DNA from: Bacillota bacterium
GTDB taxonomy: Bacteria; Bacillota; Dehalobacteriia; UBA4068; UBA4997
Length of the DNA stretch: 35,997 nucleotides
Assembly: GCA_021769035.1 (NCBI GenBank)
Contig: JAETTP010000021.1
Location: forward strand, 1-35,997
Reading direction: 5' to 3'
The notes beneath the pieces were generated by a model that was not told the origin of the DNA, did no database searches, and was given only the letters and a program-made list of their open reading frames with translations. The stretch's first letter is position 1, and every line of letters begins with the position of its first letter. The position numbers were made by a program, and so were the translations under genes. Positions 15,091 through 23,425 of the stretch are shown in pieces.

Positions 15091-15399
15091 ATGGCTTATA
15101 AAAGCAGGCTGGCTGGTAAGGAAGCTGATTTGCTGTGCGATGCAGTTTTAGCTCTGCAAACCCGTGAAGAATGTTATCGTTTTTTTGACGATTTGCTGAC
15201 GATGAATGAGTTTGTTTCAATGGGGCAACGGGTGGCGGTGGCGCGGATGCTTTATAATAATGAAAAATATACGGATATTACGGAAAAAACCGGCGCTTCC
15301 TCCGCCACTATTAGCCGGGTTAAACGTTGTGTTCAATATGGTGCGGACGGTTACACGCTTGTGTTGCAGCGCTTGGCTAAAAATGCCGATGATGAATAA
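15091..15399 (+). CDS. yerC: YerC/YecD family TrpR-like DNA-binding protein
   Basis: 102 residues. The ATG at 15091 has GGAGGGG at good spacing; a TTG six bases earlier is less likely. The protein has the all-helical TrpR-like fold: L-T-M-N-E-F-V-S-M-G-Q-R-V-A-V-A is the scaffold helix pair and T-D-I-T-E-K-T-G-A-S-S-A-T-I-S-R-V-K-R is the helix-turn-helix. The family does not bind tryptophan by necessity. In Bacillus yerC lies just before pcrA, the same order as here (38-bp gap), which supports the assignment. Target genes are not known from this sequence. Confidence 0.93.
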   Translation: MAYKSRLAGKEADLLCDAVLALQTREECYRFFDDLLTMNEFVSMGQRVAVARMLYNNEKYTDITEKTGASSATISRVKRCVQYGADGYTLVLQRLAKNADDE

Positions 15400-15437
15400 A
15401 GGGCTACAAAAAGGTTGATTGCTGAAAAGGTGAGAAA

Positions 15438-17690
15438 ATGAATATGGAGATTTTGCAGGATTTAAATGAAATGCAGCGTTTGGCTGTGGAAACCACCGAA
15501 GGGCCGGTGCTGGTGTTGGCAGGAGCCGGCAGCGGCAAAACCAAAGCCTTGGTGACGCGGGCCGCCTACTTGTTGCAAACCAAGGCCATCCGTCCCGGCG
15601 AGCTTTTGGCGTTTACTTTCACCAACAAGGCGGCGCGGGAAATGTGCGAGCGTATGGAAAAGCTGACCGGTTTTTCTGTCCGCAATATGTGGGTGGGTAC
15701 TTTTCACAGCATTTGTTTGCGTATTCTGCACCGCGAAGTAAAATATCTGCCTTTTGACGCCCAGTTTATTATCTACGACGACGCCGACCAGCAAACTTTG
15801 TTGAAGCGTATCCTCAAGGAAATGGGCCTTAGTAAGGATAAGGAATACCACCCCAGGGCAGTGGCAGCGGAAATTGGCAAATGTAAAAATCAGCTGATGA
15901 CGCCGGAGGATTACTTGCAGGAAATAGGCACGGAATGGGAAAACACGGTGGGCCGGATTTATGCGGCTTATCAACAGCGTTTGTTGGCTGCCAACGCTTT
16001 GGATTTTGACGATCTGATTATGTACACACTGCGCCTTTTTGAGAAGCACCCGGAGGTTTTGGCTAAATATCAGCAGCGTTTTCGCTATATTATGGTGGAC
16101 GAGTATCAGGACACCAACTATTCCCAATATTACCTGATTAGATTGCTGGCCGAGGGCAGCCGGAATATCTGTGCGGTGGGCGACCCGGACCAAAGCATTT
16201 ACGGCTGGCGCGGCGCGGATATTGGCAATATTTTGAATTTTGAGCAGGATTACAAGGATTGCCGCCTGATTAAGCTGGAGCAAAATTATCGCAGTACCAA
16301 AAATATTTTGGACGCGGCCAACAGCGTGATTGAGCACAACACTCAGCGCAAGCCCAAGGCCCTTTGGACGAACGCGCCGGCGGGCGAGCTGATTGAATAT
16401 CAGGAGCTGCCGGACGATCGCTCGGAAGGCATGTTTGCGGTGGAAACCATTGCTATGATGCGTGAACAGGGCTATGGCTACAAGGATTTTGCGGTGGTTT
16501 ACCGCACGCATACCCAGGCCCGCGTGCTGGAGGACGCTTTGCTGAAATATGGCTATCCTTATCACGTTTACGGCGGTCTGAAGTTTTACGAGCGCAAGGA
16601 GATTAAGGACACGCTGGCTTATCTGCGCTTGCTGGTGAACCCGGATGACAACCTGAGCCTGGGGCGGATTATCAACGAGCCCAAACGCAGCATTGGCGCG
16701 GGCAGCTATCAGAAGCTGGAGGAGGGCGCGGCCCAGTTGGGCCTTTCCGTTTATCGGGTGCTGACTATGCCGGAGGTTTTGCAAAACCTTTCGCCTACAG
16801 CGCAAAAAAGCGTGGGCCGCTTTGTAACTTTGATTACACACCTGCGCAGCCTGGTGCATGAGGTGGAAATCCCGGAGCTGCTGGACGCGCTTTGGACGGA
16901 AACCGGCTACTTTGATTATCTGGAAAAGCAGGACCCTACTTCGGCGGAATCGCGGAGGGAAAATTTGAAAGAATTTGCTGCTTCGGCAGTGGAATTTATG
17001 GAGAATATGGCGGAGGCGCAGCAGCTGGCCGGCGAGGATGAGTTTGACGATGCGGACGATAATTCGCCGACGCTGGAAAACTTTTTGGCGCGGATTGCCT
17101 TGATTACGGACACGGACAGCTACGACAGTGAGGACGGCAGCATAACCCTGCTGACGATGCACGCTGCCAAGGGGTTGGAGTTCCCGGTGGTGTTTATGGT
17201 GGGTTTGGAGGAGAAAATTTTCCCGCACGCCAGAGCCTTGACCGATGAGGACGATATGGAGGAGGAACGTCGCCTGTGCTATGTGGCGATGACCCGCGCC
17301 AAGGAACGCCTGATTATCACCAGAGCCATTCGCCGCAATTTGTTTGGCCAATATGTCAACCTGCCGCCCAGCCGTTTTGTGGGTGAAATCCCGCCGGAGC
17401 TTTTGAATATGCACACCCTGAGCTATCGGCGGCCGGAGCTTAAACGGGAACCGGCCCCGCCGGCAACCTCTCTGTTTGTCAGCCGGGCCAAACGTACCTA
17501 TGAGCCGCAGCCGGAGGCTAAAACCCAGCTTATTAATATTGGCGATAAGGTTCAGCACACCAAATTTGGCTTGGGCGTGGTGGTGAAAATTGAGGGCAGC
17601 GGCGAGGAAGCCTCGCTTTCCATTGCTTTTCCGGGCCAGGGTATTAAGGTGCTAATTCAAAAATATGCGCCGTTAAAGCTGATGAAATAA
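15438..17690 (+). CDS. pcrA: ATP-dependent DNA helicase PcrA (UvrD/Rep family)
   Basis: 750 residues, normal length. The superfamily 1A helicase motifs appear in order: Q motif L-N-E-M-Q-R; Walker A A-G-A-G-S-G-K-T (about 27-34); T-F-T-N-K-A-A (Ia); V-D-E-Y-Q-D-T-N (II); V-G-D-P-D-Q-S-I-Y-G-W-R-G (III); L-E-Q-N-Y-R-S (IV); T-M-H-A-A-K-G-L-E-F (V); Y-V-A-M-T-R-A-K (VI). The C-terminus has the Tudor-like module G-D-K-V-Q-H-T-K-F-G-L-G, used by PcrA to contact RNA polymerase. It unwinds DNA 3'-5' in repair and rolling-circle replication and removes stalled complexes. AAGGTGAG precedes the ATG. ligA, which often follows pcrA, is absent; a macrodomain gene stands there. Confidence 0.97.
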   Translation: MNMEILQDLNEMQRLAVETTEGPVLVLAGAGSGKTKALVTRAAYLLQTKAIRPGELLAFTFTNKAAREMCERMEKLTGFSVRNMWVGTFHSICLRILHREVKYLPFDAQFIIYDDADQQTLLKRILKEMGLSKDKEYHPRAVAAEIGKCKNQLMTPEDYLQEIGTEWENTVGRIYAAYQQRLLAANALDFDDLIMYTLRLFEKHPEVLAKYQQRFRYIMVDEYQDTNYSQYYLIRLLAEGSRNICAVGDPDQSIYGWRGADIGNILNFEQDYKDCRLIKLEQNYRSTKNILDAANSVIEHNTQRKPKALWTNAPAGELIEYQELPDDRSEGMFAVETIAMMREQGYGYKDFAVVYRTHTQARVLEDALLKYGYPYHVYGGLKFYERKEIKDTLAYLRLLVNPDDNLSLGRIINEPKRSIGAGSYQKLEEGAAQLGLSVYRVLTMPEVLQNLSPTAQKSVGRFVTLITHLRSLVHEVEIPELLDALWTETGYFDYLEKQDPTSAESRRENLKEFAASAVEFMENMAEAQQLAGEDEFDDADDNSPTLENFLARIALITDTDSYDSEDGSITLLTMHAAKGLEFPVVFMVGLEEKIFPHARALTDEDDMEEERRLCYVAMTRAKERLIITRAIRRNLFGQYVNLPPSRFVGEIPPELLNMHTLSYRRPELKREPAPPATSLFVSRAKRTYEPQPEAKTQLINIGDKVQHTKFGLGVVVKIEGSGEEASLSIAFPGQGIKVLIQKYAPLKLMK

Positions 17691-17725
17691 AACTTATGAG
17701 ATGATTGTTAAAAACAGAGGTTTTT

Positions 17726-18169
17726 ATGGAATATCAGGAAGTTAAACAGGATTTGTTTACGGTGGCGGAGGATTACTATTTGGCTCATTGTATCAGTGCG
17801 GATTTTGCGATGGGCAAGGGCATTGCCGTCCAATTTAATCAGCATTTTGATATGCGGAACAAATTGCGGGCGGCTTTTCCTGGCTATCTGACGGCCTGGC
17901 AGGCGCAGGGGCGCAACTGTGATTGTCTGTTGCAGGGGCGGGTGTTCAACCTGATAACTAAGGAGAGGTTTTTTCATAAGCCAACCTATCAGAGTTTGCA
18001 GGGCGCCTTGGCGATAATGTGCGAATTGTGCCGGCAGCGGCAAATTAAGCGTTTGGCAATGCCATTGATTGGTTGCGGCCTGGACGGCTTGCAATGGCCG
18101 CAGGTTTCGGAGATAATCCAACAGGTTTTTGCAGCGGCTGAGGGGCAAATTCTGGTTTGTATAAAATAA
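17726..18169 (+). CDS. TARG1/OARD1-like macrodomain protein (predicted ADP-ribosyl-ester hydrolase)
   Basis: 147 residues, one macrodomain. It resembles the human TARG1 (OARD1) branch: H-C-I-S-A-D-F-A-M-G-K-G-I-A near the start, L-I-T-K-E-R-F-F-H-K-P-T-Y in the middle and M-P-L-I-G-C-G-L-D-G-L-Q-W near the end. TARG1 uses a Lys in the I-T-K motif and the Asp of G-C-G-L-D to remove ADP-ribose from acidic side chains and to split O-acetyl-ADP-ribose; both residues are present. Bacterial relatives also reverse DNA ADP-ribosylation by DarT-like toxins; no such toxin is visible here. The ATG at 17726 is chosen because AGAGG lies just upstream; a TTG at 17705 also opens the frame. The 35-bp gap suggests co-transcription with pcrA. 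Confidence 0.87.
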   Translation: MEYQEVKQDLFTVAEDYYLAHCISADFAMGKGIAVQFNQHFDMRNKLRAAFPGYLTAWQAQGRNCDCLLQGRVFNLITKERFFHKPTYQSLQGALAIMCELCRQRQIKRLAMPLIGCGLDGLQWPQVSEIIQQVFAAAEGQILVCIK

Positions 18170-18189
18170 AAATATATTAAGCATTTTTG

Positions 18190-18242
18190 CGGCGCACCTT
18201 TCATATCCCTAAATAACAGGGCAGGGGAGGTGCGCCGTTTTT
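18190..18242 (+). promoter_or_regulatory. Hairpin that hides the spmA ribosome binding site
   Basis: CGGCGCACCT (18190-18199) pairs perfectly with AGGTGCGCCG (18228-18237), with an inner CCCT...AGGG helix. The right arm contains most of the GGGGAGGTG Shine-Dalgarno sequence (18224-18232), and TTTTT follows. It can be read as a terminator after the macrodomain gene, as a translational block on spmA, or both. Confidence 0.6.
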
Positions 18243-18825
18243 GGTTAATTTAATTTGGTTTTTACTGCTGCTGGCCGGCTTTGCGGCGGCGGCCTGGCAG
18301 GGAAATATTGGTTTGGTGACGCAGGCGGCCTTTGCCGGGGCCAACAAAAGCGTGGGCCTGATAATCTCGCTGGCCGGGGTGCTGATGTTGTGGCTGGGTG
18401 TTTTGGCCTTGCTGGAGAAAAGCGGTTTGCTGGCTAAGCTGGGCCGTTTTTTTGCGCCCTTGCTGCACCGGCTTTTCCCGGAGCTGCCGGCGGACAGCCC
18501 GGCTTTTTCCGGCATCGTGCTCAATTTTTGCGCCAACCTGCTGGGCTTGGGCAATGCGGCCACGCCCTTTGGTCTGCAAGCTATGCAGGAGCTGCAACGG
18601 ATTAATCCCCAGCCGGACACGGCTAGCAATAGCATGATAACCTTGCTTTTGCTGAACACCAGCGCCGTTACTTTGCTGCCCACCACGGTGATTGCTTTGC
18701 GCAGCAGTGCGGGCTCTGCTAACCCGGCGGAGATTGTGGGCCTTTGCATTTTATCCTCTGCTTTTGGTTTGCTGGTTGGTTTGCTGGCGCACGCAATATG
18801 CCGTCGGTTGGCTGGAGGGCGGTGA
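18241..18825 (+). CDS. spmA: Spore maturation protein A
   Basis: 194 residues from a TTG at 18241, placed 8 bp after GGGGAGGTG; no ATG competes. It is a multi-spanning membrane protein of the nucleoside-recognition (Gate) domain family. The signature N-F-C-A-N-L-L-G-L-G-N-A-A-T-P-F-G-L is complete and is followed by N-S-M-I-T-L-L-L-L-N-T-S-A-V-T-L-L-P. SpmA and SpmB together are needed for dehydration of the spore core in Bacillus. spmB follows with one base between stop and start. Mother-cell expression is expected, but no sporulation promoter was recognised. Confidence 0.95.
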   Translation: MVNLIWFLLLLAGFAAAAWQGNIGLVTQAAFAGANKSVGLIISLAGVLMLWLGVLALLEKSGLLAKLGRFFAPLLHRLFPELPADSPAFSGIVLNFCANLLGLGNAATPFGLQAMQELQRINPQPDTASNSMITLLLLNTSAVTLLPTTVIALRSSAGSANPAEIVGLCILSSAFGLLVGLLAHAICRRLAGGR

Positions 18826-18826
18826 G

Positions 18827-19375
18827 TTGGCTGAAATGGGAATGGCTGAAATTGTGCTGGGGCTTTCGCAGTGGGCCATACCGCTGTTTCTGATCTTGGC
18901 GCCCTTGTATGCGCTGTTTAAGGGCGTGGATGTTTACAATGTGTTTTGCGAGGGCGCAGCTAAGGGGTTTGGCCTTTTGGTGCAGATTTTGCCCTTTCTG
19001 CTTGGCATGCTAGTGGCGATAGAGGTTTTCAGCGCCAGCGGGGCAATGGAATTGGCTTTGGGTTGGCTGGAGCCGCTGGCGGAGCGCTTTGGGTTGCCGC
19101 CGGATATTCTGCCGCTGGCAGTGCTGCGTTCCCTTTCCGGCAGCGGCGCGTTGGCCTTGTGCTCGCAAATTTTGGAGGTGCATGGGCCGGATAGCTTTGT
19201 GGGGCGGCTGGCCGCCACTATGCAGGGCAGCACGGACACCACATTTTATGTGCTGACGGTTTATTTTGGTTCGGTTGGTATTATTCGTTATCGTCACGCG
19301 CTGGCCGTGGGCTTGCTGGCTGATCTGGCGGCTTTTGCGGCGGCCTTTTGGCTTTGCTCAATGGTTTGGGGTTAA
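18827..19375 (+). CDS. spmB: Spore maturation protein B
   Basis: 182 residues if started at the TTG at 18827 (GGAGGG 7 bp upstream); ATG codons at 18836 and 18842 are alternatives. The open frame reaches back to 18692 inside spmA, but those codons are the spmA sequence in another frame. The protein is hydrophobic with a second Gate domain: P-L-F-L-I-L-A-P-L-Y-A-L-F-K-G-V-D-V-Y, a R-S-L-S-G-S-G-A-L-A motif and A-T-M-Q-G-S-T-D-T-T-F-Y-V. These are conserved in SpmB. Together with SpmA it acts in spore core dehydration and heat resistance. The pair is followed by rluB, as in Bacillus. Confidence 0.94.
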   Translation: MAEMGMAEIVLGLSQWAIPLFLILAPLYALFKGVDVYNVFCEGAAKGFGLLVQILPFLLGMLVAIEVFSASGAMELALGWLEPLAERFGLPPDILPLAVLRSLSGSGALALCSQILEVHGPDSFVGRLAATMQGSTDTTFYVLTVYFGSVGIIRYRHALAVGLLADLAAFAAAFWLCSMVWG

Positions 19376-19390
19376 ATTAGAAAATAAACG

Positions 19391-19419
19391 TTGCTTTAAG
19401 GTCTTTTATTTGTTATAAT
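19391..19419 (+). promoter_or_regulatory. Sigma-A promoter of rluB
   Basis: TTGCTT (19391-19396), a 17-bp spacer and TATAAT (19414-19419), 55 bp before the start codon. It separates the housekeeping genes that follow from the sporulation pair before it. Confidence 0.8.
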
Positions 19420-19473
19420 TGGTATAGACGATTTATATTTACCAAAAACATCAGAAACAATTATAAAGAGAAA

Positions 19474-20226
19474 ATGCAGGAAAGATTACAGAAAATTTTG
19501 GCTCAGCACAACGTGGCCTCACGTCGGGCGGCGGAGCAGTTGATTTTGGCTGGGCGGGTTCAGGTGAACGGCCAAGTGGCCAAGCTGGGTGATAAGGCCG
19601 ATGCAGACGATGATGAGATTTTGTTGGACGGCCAACCGCTGCCGCCTGTGGCCGGCCTGCGTTATGTGCTGCTTTACAAACCGGCCGGCTACATCACCAG
19701 CGTGAAAGATGAGCGGGGCCGCCGCACGGTTTTGGATTTATTGCAGCAGATGCCAGAGGAGCGGCTTTACCCGGTGGGGCGGCTTGATTACGCTACCTCC
19801 GGCGTTTTGCTGCTGACGAACGACGGCGAATTGACGCAGGCCCTTTTGCACCCTAAGGGTGAGATTACCAAAGTTTATCAGTGCGCGGTGCGGGGCAAGG
19901 TAACGGTGGACAAGCTGCGGCGGCTGGCGCAAGGCGTTGAGCTGGACGACGGTTGGACGGCGCCGGCCAAGGCCCGGCGGGTGAATGACACCGTGGTGGA
20001 GTTGGCTATTCATGAGGGGCGTAATCGGCAAGTGCGCCGAATGATGGCGGCCGTGGGGTTGGAGGTTGTCTGGCTAAAGCGTATTAGCTTTGCCGGTTTA
20101 ACTTTGCTTGGTTTGAAGCCCGGCCAGTGGCGTGAGCTAACCACATCGGAACTGGAAAATCTTTTGCAGCTGAAAGCGCAGATACAGAATAAAAAAATGG
20201 AGGCGAGGAAAAATGACAGAGATTAA
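19474..20226 (+). CDS. rluB: 23S rRNA pseudouridine synthase, RsuA/RluB family
   Basis: 250 residues. An N-terminal S4 RNA-binding domain (about 1-60, L-A-Q-H-N-V-A-S-R-R-A-A-E) is followed by the catalytic domain with G-R-L-D-Y-A-T-S-G-V-L-L-L-T-N-D-G, where the Asp is the catalytic residue, and H-E-G-R-N-R-Q-V-R-R-M. RluB makes the pseudouridine near position 2605 of 23S rRNA; RsuA-like enzymes share this architecture, so the exact target is inferred from the spmA-spmB-rluB order found in Bacillus. The ribosome binding site is weak (AAAGAG). The last 14 bases overlap the next gene. Confidence 0.92.
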   Translation: MQERLQKILAQHNVASRRAAEQLILAGRVQVNGQVAKLGDKADADDDEILLDGQPLPPVAGLRYVLLYKPAGYITSVKDERGRRTVLDLLQQMPEERLYPVGRLDYATSGVLLLTNDGELTQALLHPKGEITKVYQCAVRGKVTVDKLRRLAQGVELDDGWTAPAKARRVNDTVVELAIHEGRNRQVRRMMAAVGLEVVWLKRISFAGLTLLGLKPGQWRELTTSELENLLQLKAQIQNKKMEARKNDRD

Positions 20227-20710
20227 AAGGAAAGGCGAAAGCACCGAGGAAAGAATGGAAATGGCCTACGAGGGCGCGCGCGGTTACTTTCGGCAGGGTT
20301 TGAACTGTGCCGAATGCGTGCTGAAAGCTTTTATGGAGGTTTACGATACCGGCCTGCCGGCGGAGAGCGTGGCCATGGCCACCGGTTTTGGCGCCGGCCT
20401 GGGGCACACCAAAGAGGGTGTTTGCGGGGCAGTTTCCGGTGCGGTGATGGCCCTAGGTACAATTAAGGGCCGCCGGGACCCGATGGAGGGCGAAGATATG
20501 GCGGAGCGCGTGGCAAAGCTTCAGCAGGAAATTTATCCGTTGTTTGGCGATTTGGTGCGGGAAATTCAGGCCGCCAACAATGGTTGCCTGCTTTGTAAGG
20601 ATTTGGTGGCGCCGTTTGAAGATTTTAACGATAAACCGCGCAAAAAGTTTTGTATGCAGATGATTGCTGAATGTGCCAAAATGGCGGCTAAGCATGCCGA
20701 TAAGGAATAA
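20213..20710 (+). CDS. C_GCAxxG_C_C family protein (putative redox or metal-binding)
   Basis: 165 residues with the pattern for which the family is named: C-A-E-C-V-L near residue 28, then G-F-G-A-G-L-G and V-C-G-A-V-S-G-A, and later Cys residues in C-L-L-C-K and K-K-F-C. The conserved cysteines suggest a metal cofactor or disulfide function, but no reaction is established for the family. Its ATG overlaps the end of rluB by 14 bp and has GGAGGCGAGG upstream. A corrinoid adenosyltransferase gene follows 32 bp later, on the same transcript. I would not assign a function. Confidence 0.88.
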   Translation: MTEIKRKGESTEERMEMAYEGARGYFRQGLNCAECVLKAFMEVYDTGLPAESVAMATGFGAGLGHTKEGVCGAVSGAVMALGTIKGRRDPMEGEDMAERVAKLQQEIYPLFGDLVREIQAANNGCLLCKDLVAPFEDFNDKPRKKFCMQMIAECAKMAAKHADKE

Positions 20711-20742
20711 ATAAATCAAACATAAAAACGGAGGCGGAGATT

Positions 20743-21288
20743 ATGGAGGCAGAAAGAACTCGTTTGCAGCAGGGAATGGTTCAGGTTTACACTGGCAACG
20801 GCAAAGGCAAAAGCACGGCGGCCTTTGGTTTGGCGCTGCGGGCGGCCGGCTGTAATATGCATGTGGTGATTATTCAGTTTATGAAAGTGAGCGGTCATTA
20901 CGCGGAGGACGAGGGCATTCGTCGCCTGGGTGAAACGGTGGAGCATTATTGCTTTGGTAATCCTGGCTGGGTAAAAAAAGGCGAGGGCAGCGAAGCGGAT
21001 TATGCCCAGGCCAAGGCTGGCATGGATAAAGCACGTCAGGCTTTGCAGGATCCGGATGTGGATATTGTGATTTTGGATGAAATAAACAATGCGCTTTACT
21101 TTGAGCTGGTGACGGAGGCTGAGGTTTTGGAGCTGGTGAAAAACAAGCTACCGAATATTGAGCTTTTGATGACCGGCCGCAATGCGCCGGATGCGATTAT
21201 TGAAGCCGCAGACCTGGTAACTGAAATGCGCGAGGTTAAGCATTACTATACTAAAGGTGTGCCGGTGCGGCGCGGGATTGAGTTCTAA
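20743..21288 (+). CDS. cobO: Cob(I)yrinic acid a,c-diamide adenosyltransferase (CobA/CobO/BtuR type)
   Basis: 181 residues. The P-loop Y-T-G-N-G-K-G-K-S-T-A-A-F-G-L begins at about residue 12, followed by V-V-I-I-Q-F-M-K and the I-V-I-L-D-E-I-N-N-A Walker-B-like segment, and M-T-G-R-N-A-P near the end. These are hallmarks of the family that transfers the adenosyl group of ATP to cobalt(I) corrinoids to make the coenzyme B12 form. GGAGGCGG precedes the ATG. No other cobalamin genes are in view, so it may serve salvage. The next gene starts directly after the stop codon. Confidence 0.94.
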   Translation: MEAERTRLQQGMVQVYTGNGKGKSTAAFGLALRAAGCNMHVVIIQFMKVSGHYAEDEGIRRLGETVEHYCFGNPGWVKKGEGSEADYAQAKAGMDKARQALQDPDVDIVILDEINNALYFELVTEAEVLELVKNKLPNIELLMTGRNAPDAIIEAADLVTEMREVKHYYTKGVPVRRGIEF

Positions 21289-22578
21289 ATGACCAACGTT
21301 TTGGTGATTGGCGGCGGTGCGGCCGGTTGTCTGGCGGCTATTTGGGCGGCCAGAGCTGGCGCGTCGGTGACGCTTTGGGAAAAAAACGACCGCCTGGGCC
21401 GCAAGCTGGCCATAACCGGCAAGGGCCGCTGCAATGTTACCAACGCCGCCCCGATTGATGAACTGATTGCTAATATTATCGGCAACGGGCGTTTTATGCA
21501 CAGCGCCTTTGCGGCTTTTGACAATCGGGCTGTGATGGAGTTTTTTGAGGATTTGGGCGTGCCCTTAAAGGTGGAGCGTGGTCAGCGGGTTTTTCCGCAA
21601 TCGGACAAAGCGGCTGATGTGATTAACGCTTTAGAAAGGGAATTGAAACGCCTAAAGGTGGAAATTTGCTTCAACACATCGGCCCGGCGTTTGCTGTCGG
21701 CGGGGCCGATGGAGGCGGCCGAGGGCCGGCGGGTGGTTGGCGCAATGGCCTCCGATGGACGTAAAAAACAGGCGGAGGCGGTTATCTTAGCGACCGGCGG
21801 CGCAACCTATCGGGCCACCGGCAGCAGCGGCGACGGTTATGCTTTGGCCGCGGCGGCCGGGCATCGGATTATTGAACCGTTGCCGGCGTTGGTGCCTTTG
21901 GTGGCCGCCGAGCCCTGGGTGGGCGAACTGGCTGGGCTTTCTCTGCGAAATGTGGAGTTTAGCCTTTATAAAAATGGCCTGCCTGGCAAAAAAAATTTAC
22001 TGGTGAAGCTTTTTGGCGAATTGCTGTTTACTCATTTTGGCCTTTCCGGCCCGGTGGTGCTCACTGCCTCCCGCCAGGCGGCCTTGTTCTGGCGGGATAA
22101 TCCAGGAGAGCAGCTGTTGGCCCAGATTAATTTGAAGCCGGCGTTGACGCAGGAGCAGCTAAACGCACGCCTGGAGCGGGAGTTGCTGGCAGGCCCAAAA
22201 CGGCACCTACATAATGTTTTAACGGACTGGCTGCCCAAATCATTAATTTTGCCCTTTTGTCAGCAAGCCGGACTGCCGCCGGACAAGCCGCTAAACACAT
22301 TGCAGAACAAGGAGCGGCAGCAGCTTTTTCAGACTATTCAAGCTCTGCCGATTAGGCTGCTTGGCACCAGGCCGCTGAATGAGGGCATTGTCACCTGCGG
22401 CGGTGTGTGCGTTAAGGAGGTTAATCCCAAAACCTTTGCTTCCAAGCTGGCTGCCGGTTTATTCATTGTGGGCGAACTGTTGGACGTTGACGCGCTGACC
22501 GGCGGTTATAATCTGCAAGTGGCGTTTAGCAGTGGGTATGCGGCCGGATTGGCGGCGGCTTCTGTAAATTGTTCCTAG
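21289..22578 (+). CDS. NAD(P)/FAD-dependent oxidoreductase, HI0933/BaiN-like family
   Basis: 429 residues. The N-terminal dinucleotide-binding motif is V-I-G-G-G-A-A-G-C-L-A-A with E-K at the end of beta 2, followed by G-R-K-L-A-I-T-G-K-G-R-C-N-V-T-N, the family fingerprint. A-T-G-G-A-T-Y-R-A-T-G-S-S-G-D-G-Y is in the middle, and the C-terminus has G-G-V-C-V-K-E-V-N-P-K-T and G-E-L-L-D-V-D-A-L-T-G-G-Y-N-L-Q. Members are flavoproteins of mostly unknown substrate; BaiN acts on bile-acid intermediates in some gut clostridia, but that cannot be inferred here. The gene starts right after the cobO stop codon and ends at a bidirectional terminator. Confidence 0.92.
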   Translation: MTNVLVIGGGAAGCLAAIWAARAGASVTLWEKNDRLGRKLAITGKGRCNVTNAAPIDELIANIIGNGRFMHSAFAAFDNRAVMEFFEDLGVPLKVERGQRVFPQSDKAADVINALERELKRLKVEICFNTSARRLLSAGPMEAAEGRRVVGAMASDGRKKQAEAVILATGGATYRATGSSGDGYALAAAAGHRIIEPLPALVPLVAAEPWVGELAGLSLRNVEFSLYKNGLPGKKNLLVKLFGELLFTHFGLSGPVVLTASRQAALFWRDNPGEQLLAQINLKPALTQEQLNARLERELLAGPKRHLHNVLTDWLPKSLILPFCQQAGLPPDKPLNTLQNKERQQLFQTIQALPIRLLGTRPLNEGIVTCGGVCVKEVNPKTFASKLAAGLFIVGELLDVDALTGGYNLQVAFSSGYAAGLAAASVNCS

Positions 22579-22598
22579 CAAACTCTACTAAACTAAAA

Positions 22599-22639
22599 AA
22601 CAGACTGTTTCGGAAAATTTTTTTCCAAAACAGTCTGTT
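22599..22639. terminator. Bidirectional terminator between the flavoprotein gene and rpsR
   Basis: AACAGACTGTTTCGGAAAA (22599-22617) pairs with TTTTCCAAAACAGTCTGTT (22621-22639) with one mismatch, flanked by A-runs on the left and T-rich sequence on the right, so it can stop transcription from both sides. Confidence 0.88.
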
Positions 22640-22655
22640 ATCTTTTAAGCTTAAA

Positions 22656-22922
22656 TTATTCAGCAGTGTAGGGCAGCAAAGCCACGATACGGCTGCGCTT
22701 GATAGCCTCAGTCAGCATACGCTGATGCTTGGCACAGTTGCCGGAAACACGGCGGGGCAAAATCTTGCCGCGCTCAGTGATATAGTTACGCAGGCGTGCG
22801 GTGTCTTTGTAGTCGATATATTGCGCTTTATCAACGCAGAAGCGGCAAACACGACGACGGCTGCGGCGGCCACGATTGCCACGGAAAGGACGTCTTTCCT
22901 CCCTAGCTTTTTCTTCAGCCAT
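22656..22922 (-). CDS. rpsR: 30S ribosomal protein S18
   Basis: 88 residues, standard length, with a basic N-terminus and the S18 core [20 protein letters not shown]. It is the zinc-binding form: C-R-F-C near residue 26 and C-A-K-H further on. S18 binds S6 on the platform of the small subunit. AAGGAGG precedes the ATG. It is the last gene of rpsF-ssb-rpsR. Confidence 0.98.
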   Translation of the reverse strand: MAEEKAREERRPFRGNRGRRSRRRVCRFCVDKAQYIDYKDTARLRNYITERGKILPRRVSGNCAKHQRMLTEAIKRSRIVALLPYTAE

Positions 22923-22978
22923 GGGTTTTTCCTCCTTATATTATTGCAGTTAGCTGCAAATTTTTTCAAGTAAATTTG

Positions 22979-23413
22979 TTAAAACGGCAAATCATCGCTG
23001 GTGAGTGGCGCGGTGTTTTCAAAACTGTTGATAGCGCCAAGATTAGGGGATTCATAGCCAGTGTTGGTGTTGTTATTAGCGGCATTGCCCTCATTGCGGG
23101 AAGACAAAAAGCGCACATTGTCCGCGATAACCTCAGTAACATAACGACGTTGGCCGTCGTTGCCTTCGTACGAACGAATTTGCAGGCGACCATCCACTGC
23201 GGCCAGCCGGCCTTTAGCCAAATATTGAGCGCAGTTTTCCCCTTGTTTGTTCCAAACCACGATATTAATAAAATCCGTTTCCCGATTGCCGTCCTGGTTG
23301 GTGAAAGGTCTATCCACAGCCAGGGTAAAAGAACAAACGGCATGGCCGTTTGGCGTAAAACGCAGTTCAGGATCACGGGTCAATCTGCCGATTAAAACAA
23401 TTCGGTTTAGCAT
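22979..23413 (-). CDS. ssb: Single-stranded DNA-binding protein
   Basis: 144 residues. The OB-fold domain (about 1-105) starts [18 protein letters not shown] and is followed by a short Asn-rich linker and the acidic tail D-D-L-P-F, which recruits repair and replication proteins. It coats single-stranded DNA as a tetramer. AGAGGTG precedes the ATG. Its place between rpsF and rpsR is the normal one in Bacillota. Confidence 0.98.
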   Translation of the reverse strand: MLNRIVLIGRLTRDPELRFTPNGHAVCSFTLAVDRPFTNQDGNRETDFINIVVWNKQGENCAQYLAKGRLAAVDGRLQIRSYEGNDGQRRYVTEVIADNVRFLSSRNEGNAANNNTNTGYESPNLGAINSFENTAPLTSDDLPF

Positions 23414-23425
23414 AAATTACACCTC

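Noticed and set aside
15462-17558. 698-codon open frame on the minus strand
   Set aside because: It lies opposite pcrA, has no ribosome binding site and its product has no family character; it is a codon-bias shadow.
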